Part shown: one piece after another, positions 15,412-22,859 of the stretch
Layout: each line of letters begins with the position of its first letter
Position numbering within the stretch: the stretch's first letter is position 1
Source: DAISJI01 sp964559835
GTDB lineage: Bacteria > Acidobacteriota > Terriglobia > Terriglobales > Acidobacteriaceae
Direction: 5' to 3'
NCBI GenBank assembly: GCA_964559835.1
Contig: CAZLJE010000053.1
Span: 1-26,800 of the forward strand
DNA: 26,800 bases
Translations under genes and position numbers: made by a program
The notes under the pieces: generated by a model
What the model was told of the DNA's origin: nothing
Databases searched by the model: none
What the model saw: the letters and a program-made list of their open reading frames with translations, nothing else

Positions 15412-17355
15412 ATGGCCAAGATTGTGGGTATTGATCTCGGTACTACGAATTCTGTCGTGGCCGTCATGGAAGGTGGCGAGCCCAAAGTCATTCCCAACGA
15501 GGAAGGCAGCCGCACCACACCGTCGGTCGTTGCCTTCTCGAAGAGCGGAGAGATCCTGGTTGGGCAAGTAGCGAAACGGCAGGCGATCACCAACCCGGAA
15601 AATACCATTTACTCGATCAAGCGTTTCATGGGGCGGCGCTTCTCCGAAGTCAGCGAAGAAATGAAGATGGTGCCCTACAAGGTGGAGGGCGATGGTGACA
15701 ACGTGGTGGTCGTGGCGCAGGGAAAACGCTACACACCACCCCAGATCTCCGCCATGATCCTTCAGAAACTCAAAAAGGCGGCAGAGGACTACCTGGGCCA
15801 GAAGGTGACCGAGGCAGTCATCACCGTGCCGGCTTATTTCAATGACGCGCAACGGCAGGCGACAAAAGATGCCGGGCAGATTGCAGGGTTCGACGTAAAG
15901 CGCATCATCAACGAGCCCACGGCGGCCGCGCTTGCCTACGGCCTCGACAAGAAGAAGGACGAAGTCATCGCCGTGTACGACTTCGGCGGCGGCACGTTCG
16001 ATATTTCGATCCTCGCGGTGGGCGAAGGTGTCGTCGAAGTGCGCGCCACGAATGGCGACACCCATCTCGGCGGCGACAATATCGACCAGCGCATCGTGGA
16101 CTGGCTCATCGATGAATTCAAGAAGGAAACCGGTCTCGACCTGCGCAGCAAGGGAAACGAAATGGCGCTTCAGCGCCTGCGTGACTCCGCGGAGCGCGCC
16201 AAGATCGAGCTCTCCACCACTATGGAGACCGAGATCAATCTGCCCTTCATCACCGCCGATGCCAGCGGCCCCAAGCACCTGGTCCGCCGTCTCACGCGCG
16301 GCAAACTGGAATCGATGGTGGAGGACATCATTCAGCTCTCGGTCGGCCCCTGCAAGCAGTGCATGAAAGACGCCGGTGTGGAAGCAAGCAAGATCGACGA
16401 AGTCGTTCTTGTCGGCGGGCAGACGCGCATGCCCCGGATCCAGGCTCTGGTGAAAGAATTGTTCGGCAAGGAACCGCACAAGGGCGTCAATCCCGACGAA
16501 GTGGTTGCCGTGGGCGCAGCCATCCAGGGCGGTGTGCTGGCGGGCGAGGTCAAGGACATGCTGCTCCTCGACGTCACCCCGTTGTCGCTGTCGATCGAAA
16601 CCATGGGCGGCGTGTCCACGCCGATGATCCCGCGCAACACGACCATCCCGACCCGCAAGACAGAAACGTTCTCGACGGCGGCCGACAATCAGACCGCCGT
16701 CGATGTGCACGTGACCCAGGGCGAACGCCCAATGGCGCGGGATAACCGTACTCTCGGCAAGTTCCAGCTCACGGGGATCCCACCCGCGCCGCGCGGGGTG
16801 CCGCAGGTCCAGGTGACGTTCGATATCGACGCGAACGGGATCCTGAACGTCAACGCCAAGGACGTGGCCACCGGCAAGGACCAGAAGATCACCATCACCT
16901 CGTCTTCAGGTCTGACGAAAGAAGAAGTGGAGCGCATGGCCAGGGAGGCGGAAGCGCACGCTTCTGAAGACAAAGCGAGGCGCGAGGAAATCGAAGCCCG
17001 CAACCAGCTCGACGCGATGGTGTACAACGTCGAGAGGATGCTGCGTGAACACGGCGACAAGATCCCCGCCGGCCAGCGCGGCGACGTCGAGAATGCTCTT
17101 GCCGATGCAAAGAAGACACTCGAGTCAGGCGACAAACGAAGCATGGAACAGGCACGCGAGCGCCTGACCCAGGCGTCGCACCAACTCGCCCAGCAGATGT
17201 ACCAGGCGGCTCAACCGCAAGGCGCGGCCGGCGCAGGGCCACAGCCCGTGGGCGGGGCACAGCCGGGCGGCGATGGCCAGGCGGCGCGCCAGGGAGGAGA
17301 CGAAGGCGTTATTGACGCCGAATACGAGGATGTCGAAGACCGGAAAGCATCTTAG
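15412..17355 (+). CDS. dnaK: Chaperone DnaK (Hsp70)
   Basis: DnaK binds and refolds exposed hydrophobic peptides in an ATP-driven cycle helped by DnaJ and GrpE. The 647-residue length is normal. The nucleotide-binding domain shows GIDLGTTNS (6-14), NEPTAAALAYG near 165-175, YDFGGGTFDISIL near 190, and VLVGGQTRMPR near 335. The substrate-binding domain starts with DVTPLSLSIETMGG near 390. The lid ends in a Gly/Gln/Ala-rich linker and the acidic tail GVIDAEYEDVED. AGGAG and GGAG stand before the ATG. No dnaJ is present; grpE lies 3 kb away at 20358. Gene order dnaK followed 8 bases later by an ABC ATPase is unusual. This may be one of several dnaK copies in the genome. Confidence 0.98.
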   Translation: MAKIVGIDLGTTNSVVAVMEGGEPKVIPNEEGSRTTPSVVAFSKSGEILVGQVAKRQAITNPENTIYSIKRFMGRRFSEVSEEMKMVPYKVEGDGDNVVVVAQGKRYTPPQISAMILQKLKKAAEDYLGQKVTEAVITVPAYFNDAQRQATKDAGQIAGFDVKRIINEPTAAALAYGLDKKKDEVIAVYDFGGGTFDISILAVGEGVVEVRATNGDTHLGGDNIDQRIVDWLIDEFKKETGLDLRSKGNEMALQRLRDSAERAKIELSTTMETEINLPFITADASGPKHLVRRLTRGKLESMVEDIIQLSVGPCKQCMKDAGVEASKIDEVVLVGGQTRMPRIQALVKELFGKEPHKGVNPDEVVAVGAAIQGGVLAGEVKDMLLLDVTPLSLSIETMGGVSTPMIPRNTTIPTRKTETFSTAADNQTAVDVHVTQGERPMARDNRTLGKFQLTGIPPAPRGVPQVQVTFDIDANGILNVNAKDVATGKDQKITITSSSGLTKEEVERMAREAEAHASEDKARREEIEARNQLDAMVYNVERMLREHGDKIPAGQRGDVENALADAKKTLESGDKRSMEQARERLTQASHQLAQQMYQAAQPQGAAGAGPQPVGGAQPGGDGQAARQGGDEGVIDAEYEDVEDRKAS

Positions 17356-17363
17356 GCCGATAC

Positions 17364-18188
17364 GTGGATACCATCCGGGACCATAGCAACGCGCCCTACC
17401 TGGCGTTGGAGCACGTTTCGCTTTCTTTCGGAACTAACCACGTACTAAATGACGTGAGTTTCAGGGTCGCACGCGGAGAGACCGTTTGCGTTCTGGGCCG
17501 CAGCGGAGCCGGGAAATCCGTTTGCTTGCGCCTGCTGATGGGATTCCTCAAGCCGAATGCAGGACGTGTCATCGCGGCAAGTACCGACATCACCAGCTGT
17601 TCCCTCGACGAACTGGAACAGATTCACAAACGGCTCACCATGGTGTTTCAGGGAGGAGCTTTGTTCGATTCGCTCACGGTCGCGGAGAACGTGGCATTTC
17701 CGTTGCGCGAACGGGGCGGTATGGACGAGGAGCAGATCCAGAGCATCGTCGACAAGTTGCTGGATCTGGTAGCGGTGAAGCCAATGCGCGACCTCCTGCC
17801 CAGCGATCTCGCCACCGGGATGAAACGGTCGGTGGCGATCGCGCGGGCACTTGCGTTATCCCCGGAATGCGTTCTCTACGACGAGCCCACGACGATGGTG
17901 GACCCGCTTATGGCACGGCACCTCGGCAATGTGATGTTGAGGCTGAAGCGTGAGCGGGGTCTCACCAGCGTGGTTGTAACCCACGACATGCGGCTGGCGG
18001 AAAGACTCGCTGACCGCTGCATCTTCCTGGACCAGGCAAAGATCGTGTTCAATGGAACGGTTGCGGCCATGGAGCGCTCATCCGTGCCCATCGTGCGGAA
18101 ATTCTTGGAACTGGACCGGATGAACCTGCAGGATCTGATGACCCAGATCAGCGCACGAACTGAGGACCTGCGGCAGTTTGGGACATGA
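17364..18188 (+). CDS. ABC ATPase, MlaF-like, orphan
   Basis: This 274-residue ATPase resembles the MlaF/Ttg2A family, which drives phospholipid or organic-solvent transport across the envelope. Seen: Walker A GRSGAGKS (45-52), Q-loop VFQGGALFDSLTV (95-107; the GALFDSLTV pattern is typical of this family), Walker B CVLYDEP (169-175) and H-loop VVTHDM (His207). The signature is degenerate: LATGMKRSVA (149-158) instead of LSGGM. The start is a GTG at 17364, only 8 bases after the dnaK stop, with a weak ribosome site. No MlaE-type permease or MlaD-type MCE protein is encoded nearby, so partners must be elsewhere. Whether it hydrolyses ATP efficiently with this signature is unknown. Confidence 0.85.
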   Translation: MDTIRDHSNAPYLALEHVSLSFGTNHVLNDVSFRVARGETVCVLGRSGAGKSVCLRLLMGFLKPNAGRVIAASTDITSCSLDELEQIHKRLTMVFQGGALFDSLTVAENVAFPLRERGGMDEEQIQSIVDKLLDLVAVKPMRDLLPSDLATGMKRSVAIARALALSPECVLYDEPTTMVDPLMARHLGNVMLRLKRERGLTSVVVTHDMRLAERLADRCIFLDQAKIVFNGTVAAMERSSVPIVRKFLELDRMNLQDLMTQISARTEDLRQFGT

Positions 18189-18197
18189 ACGGAGAGC

Positions 18198-18226
18198 TGT
18201 GCGCGGGCGGTCGCCGCCCGCGCACA
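18198..18226. terminator. 13-bp perfect hairpin between convergent genes
   Basis: TGTGCGCGGGCGG (18198-18210) and its exact complement (18214-18226) enclose a TCG triloop. It lies 10 bases after the ABC ATPase stop and 12 bases before the hsp20 stop on the other strand, so it probably terminates both transcripts. No T-run on either side, so its terminator role is inferred from position and stability. Confidence 0.65.
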
Positions 18227-18237
18227 CATTTGCAGGC

Positions 18238-18891
18238 TCAGGCAACTTTCTGGCCGCTCTGAGTCTCTGACCTTGATTGCTGTTTCGACTGTTCGCCCGC
18301 CCTTTGAGAGGTACCGCTCGCTTGGACGGGGATCTGGCGAGTTCCGCTCCCGGACTCGGCCACCGGAACCGTGATACGTAATATCCCGTTCTGCAGTTCT
18401 GCGGTGGCCTGGTCGGGATCAGCGCCATCAGGCAACGGGATGACGCGATAGAACTGTCCGTATATGCGCTCGGTCCGGCGTGTTCCGCGCTCGTTCTCCT
18501 CCCGTTCAACGCGCCTTTCACCGCTGATGGTCACTGCGTCGTCGGTGATTGCGACCGAAACGTCCTCATTCGACACGCCCGGCAGTTCGGCAGACACAAC
18601 CAGCTTATTGTCCTTGTACTCCACTTCGATCGGCGGCACAAAAGCCAGATCTTCATTGCCGGTGCGGGCCATGGATCCTTGGGCGGTTTGTGAAAAGACG
18701 CGGTCCATCTCCTCGCGCAGTCTTCTCATCATGGAAAGTGGGTTTACAAAATCGATCGGACTCGCGAATAGGGATGGTAGGGCGGCGTTGCCAGTCCGTC
18801 GCGCCAAGCCGGTTTGCTGGCTTCGCTGGTCTGTCCTCGACGACTGGGAAGTACCTGTTGCCGTTGTCTGGTTTGACGTTTGCGCTGACAT
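18238..18891 (-). CDS. Small heat shock protein, Hsp20 family
   Basis: This is an ATP-independent holdase of the alpha-crystallin family. From the ATG at 18891 (a GGGGGT lies 7 bases before; an upstream TTG is unlikely) it has 217 residues. The N-terminal arm is Gln/Ser/Thr-rich (about 1-45), followed by DFVNPLSMMRRLREEMDRVF, which is typical of the family. The alpha-crystallin domain runs from about 88 to 180: AELPGV near 101, TISGERR near 121, and the closing NGILRITVPV at 168-177. The Gln/Ser-rich C-terminal extension has no clear IxI motif; QIPV near 184 may stand in. The promoter at 18925-18964 matches that of the BON gene closely. Confidence 0.95.
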   Translation of the reverse strand: MSAQTSNQTTATGTSQSSRTDQRSQQTGLARRTGNAALPSLFASPIDFVNPLSMMRRLREEMDRVFSQTAQGSMARTGNEDLAFVPPIEVEYKDNKLVVSAELPGVSNEDVSVAITDDAVTISGERRVEREENERGTRRTERIYGQFYRVIPLPDGADPDQATAELQNGILRITVPVAESGSGTRQIPVQASGTSQRAGEQSKQQSRSETQSGQKVA

Positions 18892-18924
18892 TATCTGACC
18901 CCCAAAAAAGCATTCGACCAACCG

Positions 18925-18964
18925 ATGCTAAGGACGTTCTTTTCTCATAACAATTCTTCAGGAG
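18925..18964 (-). promoter_or_regulatory. Candidate stress promoter of hsp20
   Basis: On the minus strand CTCCTGAAGAATTGTTATGAG (18964-18944) contains TTGTTA (18953-18948); after 17 bases TAGCAT follows (18930-18925). It matches the BON element in 20 of 21 bases plus identical spacing and TAGCATCG. Transcription would start near 18917, about 25 bases before the ATG. Confidence 0.7.
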
Positions 18965-19035
18965 ACGAAGGCCGGGCTCCATCGTCGGATGAGCACTTCT
19001 CTACGACTAATGAGGTACGCGTCGGGGCAAATCAC

Positions 19036-19482
19036 TCACGCGGCAGGCGCGGTGACTGCGGACCGTAGCCAGTCCTCTAATTGACGATGATCGACCAATC
19101 CCGCTTGTTGCATCACCGTCTTACCCCGATACACGACAACGAAGTTCGGAATGCCCTGCACCTGGAAACGGGCCGCCACTTGTGGATAGCGTTCTGTATC
19201 GACTTTGACCACGATGGCGCGTCCGGCCATGTGTTTTGCCGCCTGCGCCACCTCCGGCGCCGCCATGCGGCACGGGCCGCACCACGCAGCCCAGAAATCC
19301 ACCAGCACCGGCACGCGAGCTTCCGACATGAGTTCGTCGAAGTGCTGAGGATCGACTTCCAGCGGCTGATCCACCGGAGGAAGAGGCGCCTTACATTTCC
19401 CGCAGCGGCCTTGGTCCGCGAGATGGCTGGCCGGAACACGGTTCTTCTGGCCGCACTGCGTACACTCTCGAACGAAAGGCAT
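19036..19482 (-). CDS. trxC: Thioredoxin 2 (TrxC)
   Basis: This is a 148-residue thioredoxin with an N-terminal zinc finger, the mark of thioredoxin 2. The finger cysteines are Cys7, Cys10, Cys27 and Cys30 (ECTQCGQ and GRCGKCK). The thioredoxin domain has the WCGPC active site at 67-71 and the cis-proline in GIPNFVVV (Pro112). In E. coli, Trx2 is a cytoplasmic disulfide reductase induced by oxidative stress; here it may support the peroxiredoxin. AGGAG lies 7-8 bases before the ATG. It is divergent from hdeD across 247 bases and shares the minus strand with hsp20, which begins 145 bases downstream. No copy of the shared promoter element is seen before it. Confidence 0.95.
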   Translation of the reverse strand: MPFVRECTQCGQKNRVPASHLADQGRCGKCKAPLPPVDQPLEVDPQHFDELMSEARVPVLVDFWAAWCGPCRMAAPEVAQAAKHMAGRAIVVKVDTERYPQVAARFQVQGIPNFVVVYRGKTVMQQAGLVDHRQLEDWLRSAVTAPAA

Positions 19483-19636
19483 GGGCGCACTCCTGCCGAA
19501 TGCGATGGTTGATGTTCGCGGTCCGATGGGGAGTTGTCCGCACGATGTCGGAGCTGCTCTCTACGTAAGTGATACCCGCCGATGTATCGTCAGCACGACT
19601 GCTGCTTATGCCGCTGGCAATATGCGCAGGATGCGC

Positions 19637-19676
19637 CTCTGAGGAATTGTTAAACGGCGGGCAGGACAACTAGCGT
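19637..19676 (+). promoter_or_regulatory. Candidate stress promoter of hdeD-grpE operon
   Basis: CTCTGAGGAATTGTTA (19637-19652; TTGTTA at 19647-19652), an 18-base spacer and TAGCGT (19671-19676) form a third close variant of the BON/hsp20 element. It lies 54-78 bases before the possible hdeD starts, in the divergent gap to trxC. Confidence 0.55.
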
Positions 19677-19729
19677 GTTCTACAGAGCCGGGGCGTAGGC
19701 TGTCCCGTGCCGTACACCACAGGTGCTGC

Positions 19730-20329
19730 ATGGTCACTGTGCTCGGAAGTGGGATGTTGGTCGATATAGAAAGATTCCGCCACCGTTGGGGATGGTTGCT
19801 GGCGCTGGGGATATTGATGGTCGTTGTCGGCTGTGTCGCGCTTTTTCTGATTCCGGCAGCGACCCTTGGAACCGCCCTCGTTCTGGGCTGGCTGCTGGTC
19901 ATCAGCGGCATTCTCGAGTTCGTCCACGCCTTTCAGATGCGTAGATGGGGCGGCGGCGTATTTCTGCACGTGCTCGGGGGCGTACTCGGCCTGCTGGTCG
20001 GCTTGCTCATCGTTACTCACCCGGTTGCCGGCGCAGTGGCATGGACTCTGCTCTTCGCCTCGTTCGTCACGGTGATCGGTCTGTTTCGCATCATTGCGGC
20101 ACTCAGCCTGAAGTTCCCCAACTGGGGTTGGGCGGTCTTCGACGGCGCCGTCTCCCTGGCGCTTGGCATCATGCTCTGGGCCGAGTGGCCTTGGTCGGGC
20201 ATCTGGTTTCTCGGCTTGGCCGTGGGAATCTCTCTCATTTTCCGCGGATGGTCGTACGTGATGTTTGCCATCGCGCTTCACGGGCTGCGCGGGCCGGCGG
20301 CGCCTTCGGATATCCGCGCGGCGGCGTGA
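19730..20329 (+). CDS. HdeD-family membrane protein
   Basis: This roughly 199-residue integral membrane protein of the HdeD/DUF308 family has six hydrophobic segments, in three helix pairs, at about residues 22-43, 47-67, 77-97, 103-125, 135-150 and 157-180. E. coli HdeD is linked to acid resistance at high cell density; the mechanism is unclear. The short motif LGWLLVISGILEFVHAF between helices 2 and 3 is typical. The start is either 19730 (AGGTG upstream) or ATG 19754 (GGAAG upstream), the latter giving 191 residues. The gene is followed after 28 bases by grpE and probably shares its transcript. The stress promoter at 19637-19676 lies upstream. Confidence 0.9.
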   Translation: MVTVLGSGMLVDIERFRHRWGWLLALGILMVVVGCVALFLIPAATLGTALVLGWLLVISGILEFVHAFQMRRWGGGVFLHVLGGVLGLLVGLLIVTHPVAGAVAWTLLFASFVTVIGLFRIIAALSLKFPNWGWAVFDGAVSLALGIMLWAEWPWSGIWFLGLAVGISLIFRGWSYVMFAIALHGLRGPAAPSDIRAAA

Positions 20330-20357
20330 TGAGTGCACAACGCAACGTGAGGTAGCG

Positions 20358-20924
20358 ATGATTCCGAACGGTGAAGACACTAAGCGCGAGGTGGATTCCG
20401 GTCACGAGCTACCCGCCGCAGAAGCAGTAACCACCGAATCGCCTGTCGCTGAAGAGAACGTCGACGATGGCGGTCAGCCTGACGCAAACTCCGAGCGGGC
20501 CCTTCTGACCGACCGCCTCGCTCGTTTGCAGGCCGAATTCGATAACGCCCGCAAACGCACTGCGCGCGAGCAGGAAGAGTTCAAGGAATTCGCGCTCGCC
20601 GGCGCCCTGCGTTCGCTGCTGCCGGTGCTCGACAACCTGGATCGAGCGCTCGAGGCGCCGCTCGAAAACCCGCAACAACTCCGTACTGGGGTCGAACTGA
20701 TCCAAAGGCAATTGCACGACGCCTTCGGCAAACTCGGCGTCGAGTCGATCCGCGCCGCCGGCGAACCTTTCGATCCGAACCTGCACCAGGCGATCGAGGT
20801 AGTGGATACGAACGATGCCGCATCCGACGACATCGTGCAGGAACTCCAGCCTGGCTACCGATTGCGGGACCGGGTCCTGCGTCCTGCCCTCGTACGAGTG
20901 GCCCGCGCCCGCAGATCGGCGTAG
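20358..20924 (+). CDS. grpE: Nucleotide exchange factor GrpE
   Basis: GrpE releases ADP from DnaK. The start at 20358 (MIPNGEDTKR) is chosen because GAGG lies about 7 bases before it; a longer reading would run back into hdeD. The 188-residue product has an acidic, disordered N-terminus (1-45), a long coiled coil (about 48-80, LLTDRLARLQAEFDNARKR), and the beta-domain with the family signature EELQPGYRLRDRVLRPALV-like segment at the end (QELQPGYRLRDRVLRPALVR). LLPVLDNLDRAL near 92 is typical. GrpE usually sits with dnaK/dnaJ; here it lies between two membrane-protein genes, 3 kb from dnaK and on its own promoter. Confidence 0.95.
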   Translation: MIPNGEDTKREVDSGHELPAAEAVTTESPVAEENVDDGGQPDANSERALLTDRLARLQAEFDNARKRTAREQEEFKEFALAGALRSLLPVLDNLDRALEAPLENPQQLRTGVELIQRQLHDAFGKLGVESIRAAGEPFDPNLHQAIEVVDTNDAASDDIVQELQPGYRLRDRVLRPALVRVARARRSA

Positions 20925-20966
20925 CAGTTCTGGCCTTGAAATGCGAAATGCATCGACGCGGGAACG

Positions 20967-21497
20967 ATGATGAAGCCATCTGACAATGTTCTTCGCGAGC
21001 GTTTCGACTTAGTCTTGGGCCGGGGAGAGGTAGCCGTGTATGCGATGCTCGGGATACTCCTCTTCGTCACGGCGCTCACGACGGTGGCCAGCGCCGGCAG
21101 GCTGCTCTGGCAGGACCTCCGCCTGGGCACGATCGCAGCGCAGACCTTGCGCGTATTGAATGAGCTATTAGTCGTATTAATGATCGTCGAGATCTTTCAT
21201 ACGGTGCGCATTTCTATCCGCGCCCATGTGCTGGTCACTGAACCGTTCTTAATCGTCGGCCTGATCGCCTCCATCCGTCGTATTCTCGTCATCAGCCTGG
21301 AACTCGCAGCTCTCACCCGCGACGGCTCGTGGTTGTCGCAAGGCGAGGCCATCTTCCGGAACTCCATGATCGAGCTTGCTCTGTTAGGACTGCTCGTGCT
21401 CATTTTTGTGATCTGCATTACGATGCTCCGCCGGTTTGCTTTTACGCCGGGGGAACTGAGGGCGGAAACAGGCGAGCTTATCGAAACCGATCGCTGA
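20967..21497 (+). CDS. PsiE-family inner-membrane protein (copy B)
   Basis: This 176-residue protein with four hydrophobic segments (about 28-52, 68-87, 91-113, 134-155) is a paralogue of the gene at 3730-4209. Both share the pattern ELLYTV/EIFHTV followed by EPFL(I/V)VxLIAxIRR in the third segment. The family is named after phosphate-starvation-inducible PsiE; function unknown. It starts 42 bases after grpE and is likely the last gene of hdeD-grpE-psiE. Two ATG codons in a row (20967, 20970) make the exact start uncertain, and no strong ribosome site is visible. The gene ends 23 bases from the convergent PAS gene. Confidence 0.8.
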   Translation: MMKPSDNVLRERFDLVLGRGEVAVYAMLGILLFVTALTTVASAGRLLWQDLRLGTIAAQTLRVLNELLVVLMIVEIFHTVRISIRAHVLVTEPFLIVGLIASIRRILVISLELAALTRDGSWLSQGEAIFRNSMIELALLGLLVLIFVICITMLRRFAFTPGELRAETGELIETDR

Positions 21498-21520
21498 GCG
21501 ATCTTCCGCCACCCTCGTAT

Positions 21521-22204
21521 TCAAACGATTGCAAACTTTCTCGCGACCGCGTTAACCAGATCCTGCATATTCCGAATGCGGTCATCGAAATTCCGGATCG
21601 CCTCTTCCAGCACGTCCGGCGTTCTCTTCTGCATGCGAATGACATTGTGCATAGCCATTCCGAGCGCATGATGATAGTCGTCCAGTGACTGGTGGATCTC
21701 GCGCGCCATCCACCATTCTTCGTCGTTGCCTTCACGGCGCGTTGTCGAAGCGAGGCTGGTCACTAATGCATCCAGTTTCCGGTGTTGCGTCACATCCATG
21801 ACCACCGCCCCGATCCGGACGACCCTTCCCGTCCTGTCTGCGATTGGAAAGTAATACTCCATGAATGAGCCGGTCTCTCCCGTGCTGGGCGCGCTGAATC
21901 TGACCTCATGGAGCGAGCTCTCGCCCGTGGCAAGCAGGCGCATTAAGTGCGGCTCGACCTTGCCGGCGAACTCATCGCCGAGAATATCCCGGACGGAATT
22001 GCCGATGTAATCACACATCGAAATGCCGTTCATGGCAACGAGCGTCTGGTTGATGTTCGCGAAGCGCAGTTGGTCATCCAGGATCGCGAACCCCAGCGCA
22101 GATGTATGACAGAACGCTTCGCATAATCGATCCACCGAAGCTCGCTGCTCGACTTGCGCGACGGGAAATAGATCGGATCCCGACTCGCTCTCGTAGTGGC
22201 TCAT
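21521..22204 (-). CDS. PAS-domain protein with helical C-terminus
   Basis: This is a 227-residue cytoplasmic protein. A PAS domain covers about residues 25-148, with the typical LGFAILDDQLRFANINQTL opening and VRIGAVVMDVTQHRKLDAL ending. The remaining 75 residues are helical; MAREIHQSLDDYHHALGM (about 166-183) resembles the phospho-acceptor helix of histidine kinases of the HisKA_3 type (REIHQSL), but no ATPase domain follows before the stop. It may therefore be a sensor lacking the catalytic part, or its resemblance may be superficial. It starts 11 bases after the broken CRP-like gene and likely shares its transcript. No cofactor-binding residue could be assigned. Confidence 0.8.
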   Translation of the reverse strand: MSHYESESGSDLFPVAQVEQRASVDRLCEAFCHTSALGFAILDDQLRFANINQTLVAMNGISMCDYIGNSVRDILGDEFAGKVEPHLMRLLATGESSLHEVRFSAPSTGETGSFMEYYFPIADRTGRVVRIGAVVMDVTQHRKLDALVTSLASTTRREGNDEEWWMAREIHQSLDDYHHALGMAMHNVIRMQKRTPDVLEEAIRNFDDRIRNMQDLVNAVARKFAIV

Positions 22205-22215
22205 TTACTTCCTCA

Positions 22216-22859
22216 TTATTCCAGTGCTGCGACCGCCATCTTGGCTGCCGCACGTCTCCTGGCGTTTCGTCCCTGCGCAACGCTTGAGTTCTTCAGTCGT
22301 GCGACGAGGGCATTTACCCGCTGCCGGGTGGTGCCCAGCATGTTGGCCAGGTCCTGTTGAGTGAGTCGCGGCGGATCTCCGCGGTGCTCTGCGCGGATCG
22401 ATTGAGACAGAGAGAACAGGATGCGCGCCAGCCGCTCCTCGCTCGAACACAGAAGTTGGTCCGCAAGCTCTTGTTGTATGTAAGCATTGCGCCCGAGCAG
22501 GTATGTCACCACGTCGCAAGCTATTCTCGCCTCGGCGGCCATCCTGCTGGTAACAACGTCGCAGTCGAATTTGAGGAGACGCAGGTCCGTGAGCGCGACT
22601 GCATTGTGATTGGAGATGTGCTTACCGCCGGCCAGGCAGTTCTCACCGATGAGGTTTCCGCCGTCGTAGAACCCGACCAGCGCCTCTCTCCCATCCGGCG
22701 AAACCACGGTCAGTTTCACCAGCCGCTTTCGATGTAGAAAAGGAAGTCGTTGCGCTCCCCCTGCGCAAAAATGAATTCGTTCTTTCGGAAGATAACGGTC
22801 GTCCGTTTCGGTGCCGGTATTCCAACCAGAGATGCGATGTTGAATGTTTTTTGCGCCAT
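22216..22859 (-). pseudogene. CRP/FNR-family regulator, interrupted by a frameshift
   Basis: Two overlapping reading frames together encode one normal CRP/FNR regulator of about 214 residues. The 5' part (22859-22719, 47 residues, MAQKTFNIASLVG to YIESGW) ends at TGA 22718-22716. The 3' part continues from the GTG at 22719 (VKLTVVSPDGREALVGFYDG) through the rest of the cyclic-nucleotide-binding fold and a C-terminal helix-turn-helix (LTQQDLANMLGTTRQRVNALV) to the stop at 22216. Families of this type read FYIxSGxVKLTVVS, so exactly one base is missing before the GTG. The helix-turn-helix is intact. No FNR-type cysteine cluster is present. The gene is either a recent pseudogene or carries a sequencing error; the 4-base GTGA overlap could also permit some reinitiation. 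Confidence 0.85.

Noticed and set aside
14382..15608. Minus-strand open frame of 408 codons across BON, receiver and dnaK starts
   Set aside because: It crosses three well-supported plus-strand genes and its product is low-complexity Arg/Ser/Pro-rich.
16447..16465. GAATTGTT copy inside dnaK
   Set aside because: It encodes the conserved KELFG stretch of DnaK, so it is a coding coincidence and not another copy of the promoter element.
15373..16710. Long minus-strand open frame opposite dnaK (445 codons)
   Set aside because: Shadow of dnaK codon bias; the His/Asp/Leu-rich product has no domain, and dnaK is certain.
22716..22725. Programmed -1 frameshift in the CRP-like gene
   Set aside because: There is no slippery heptamer (GGCTGGTGA only) and no obvious downstream stem; a simple one-base deletion or sequencing error is more likely.
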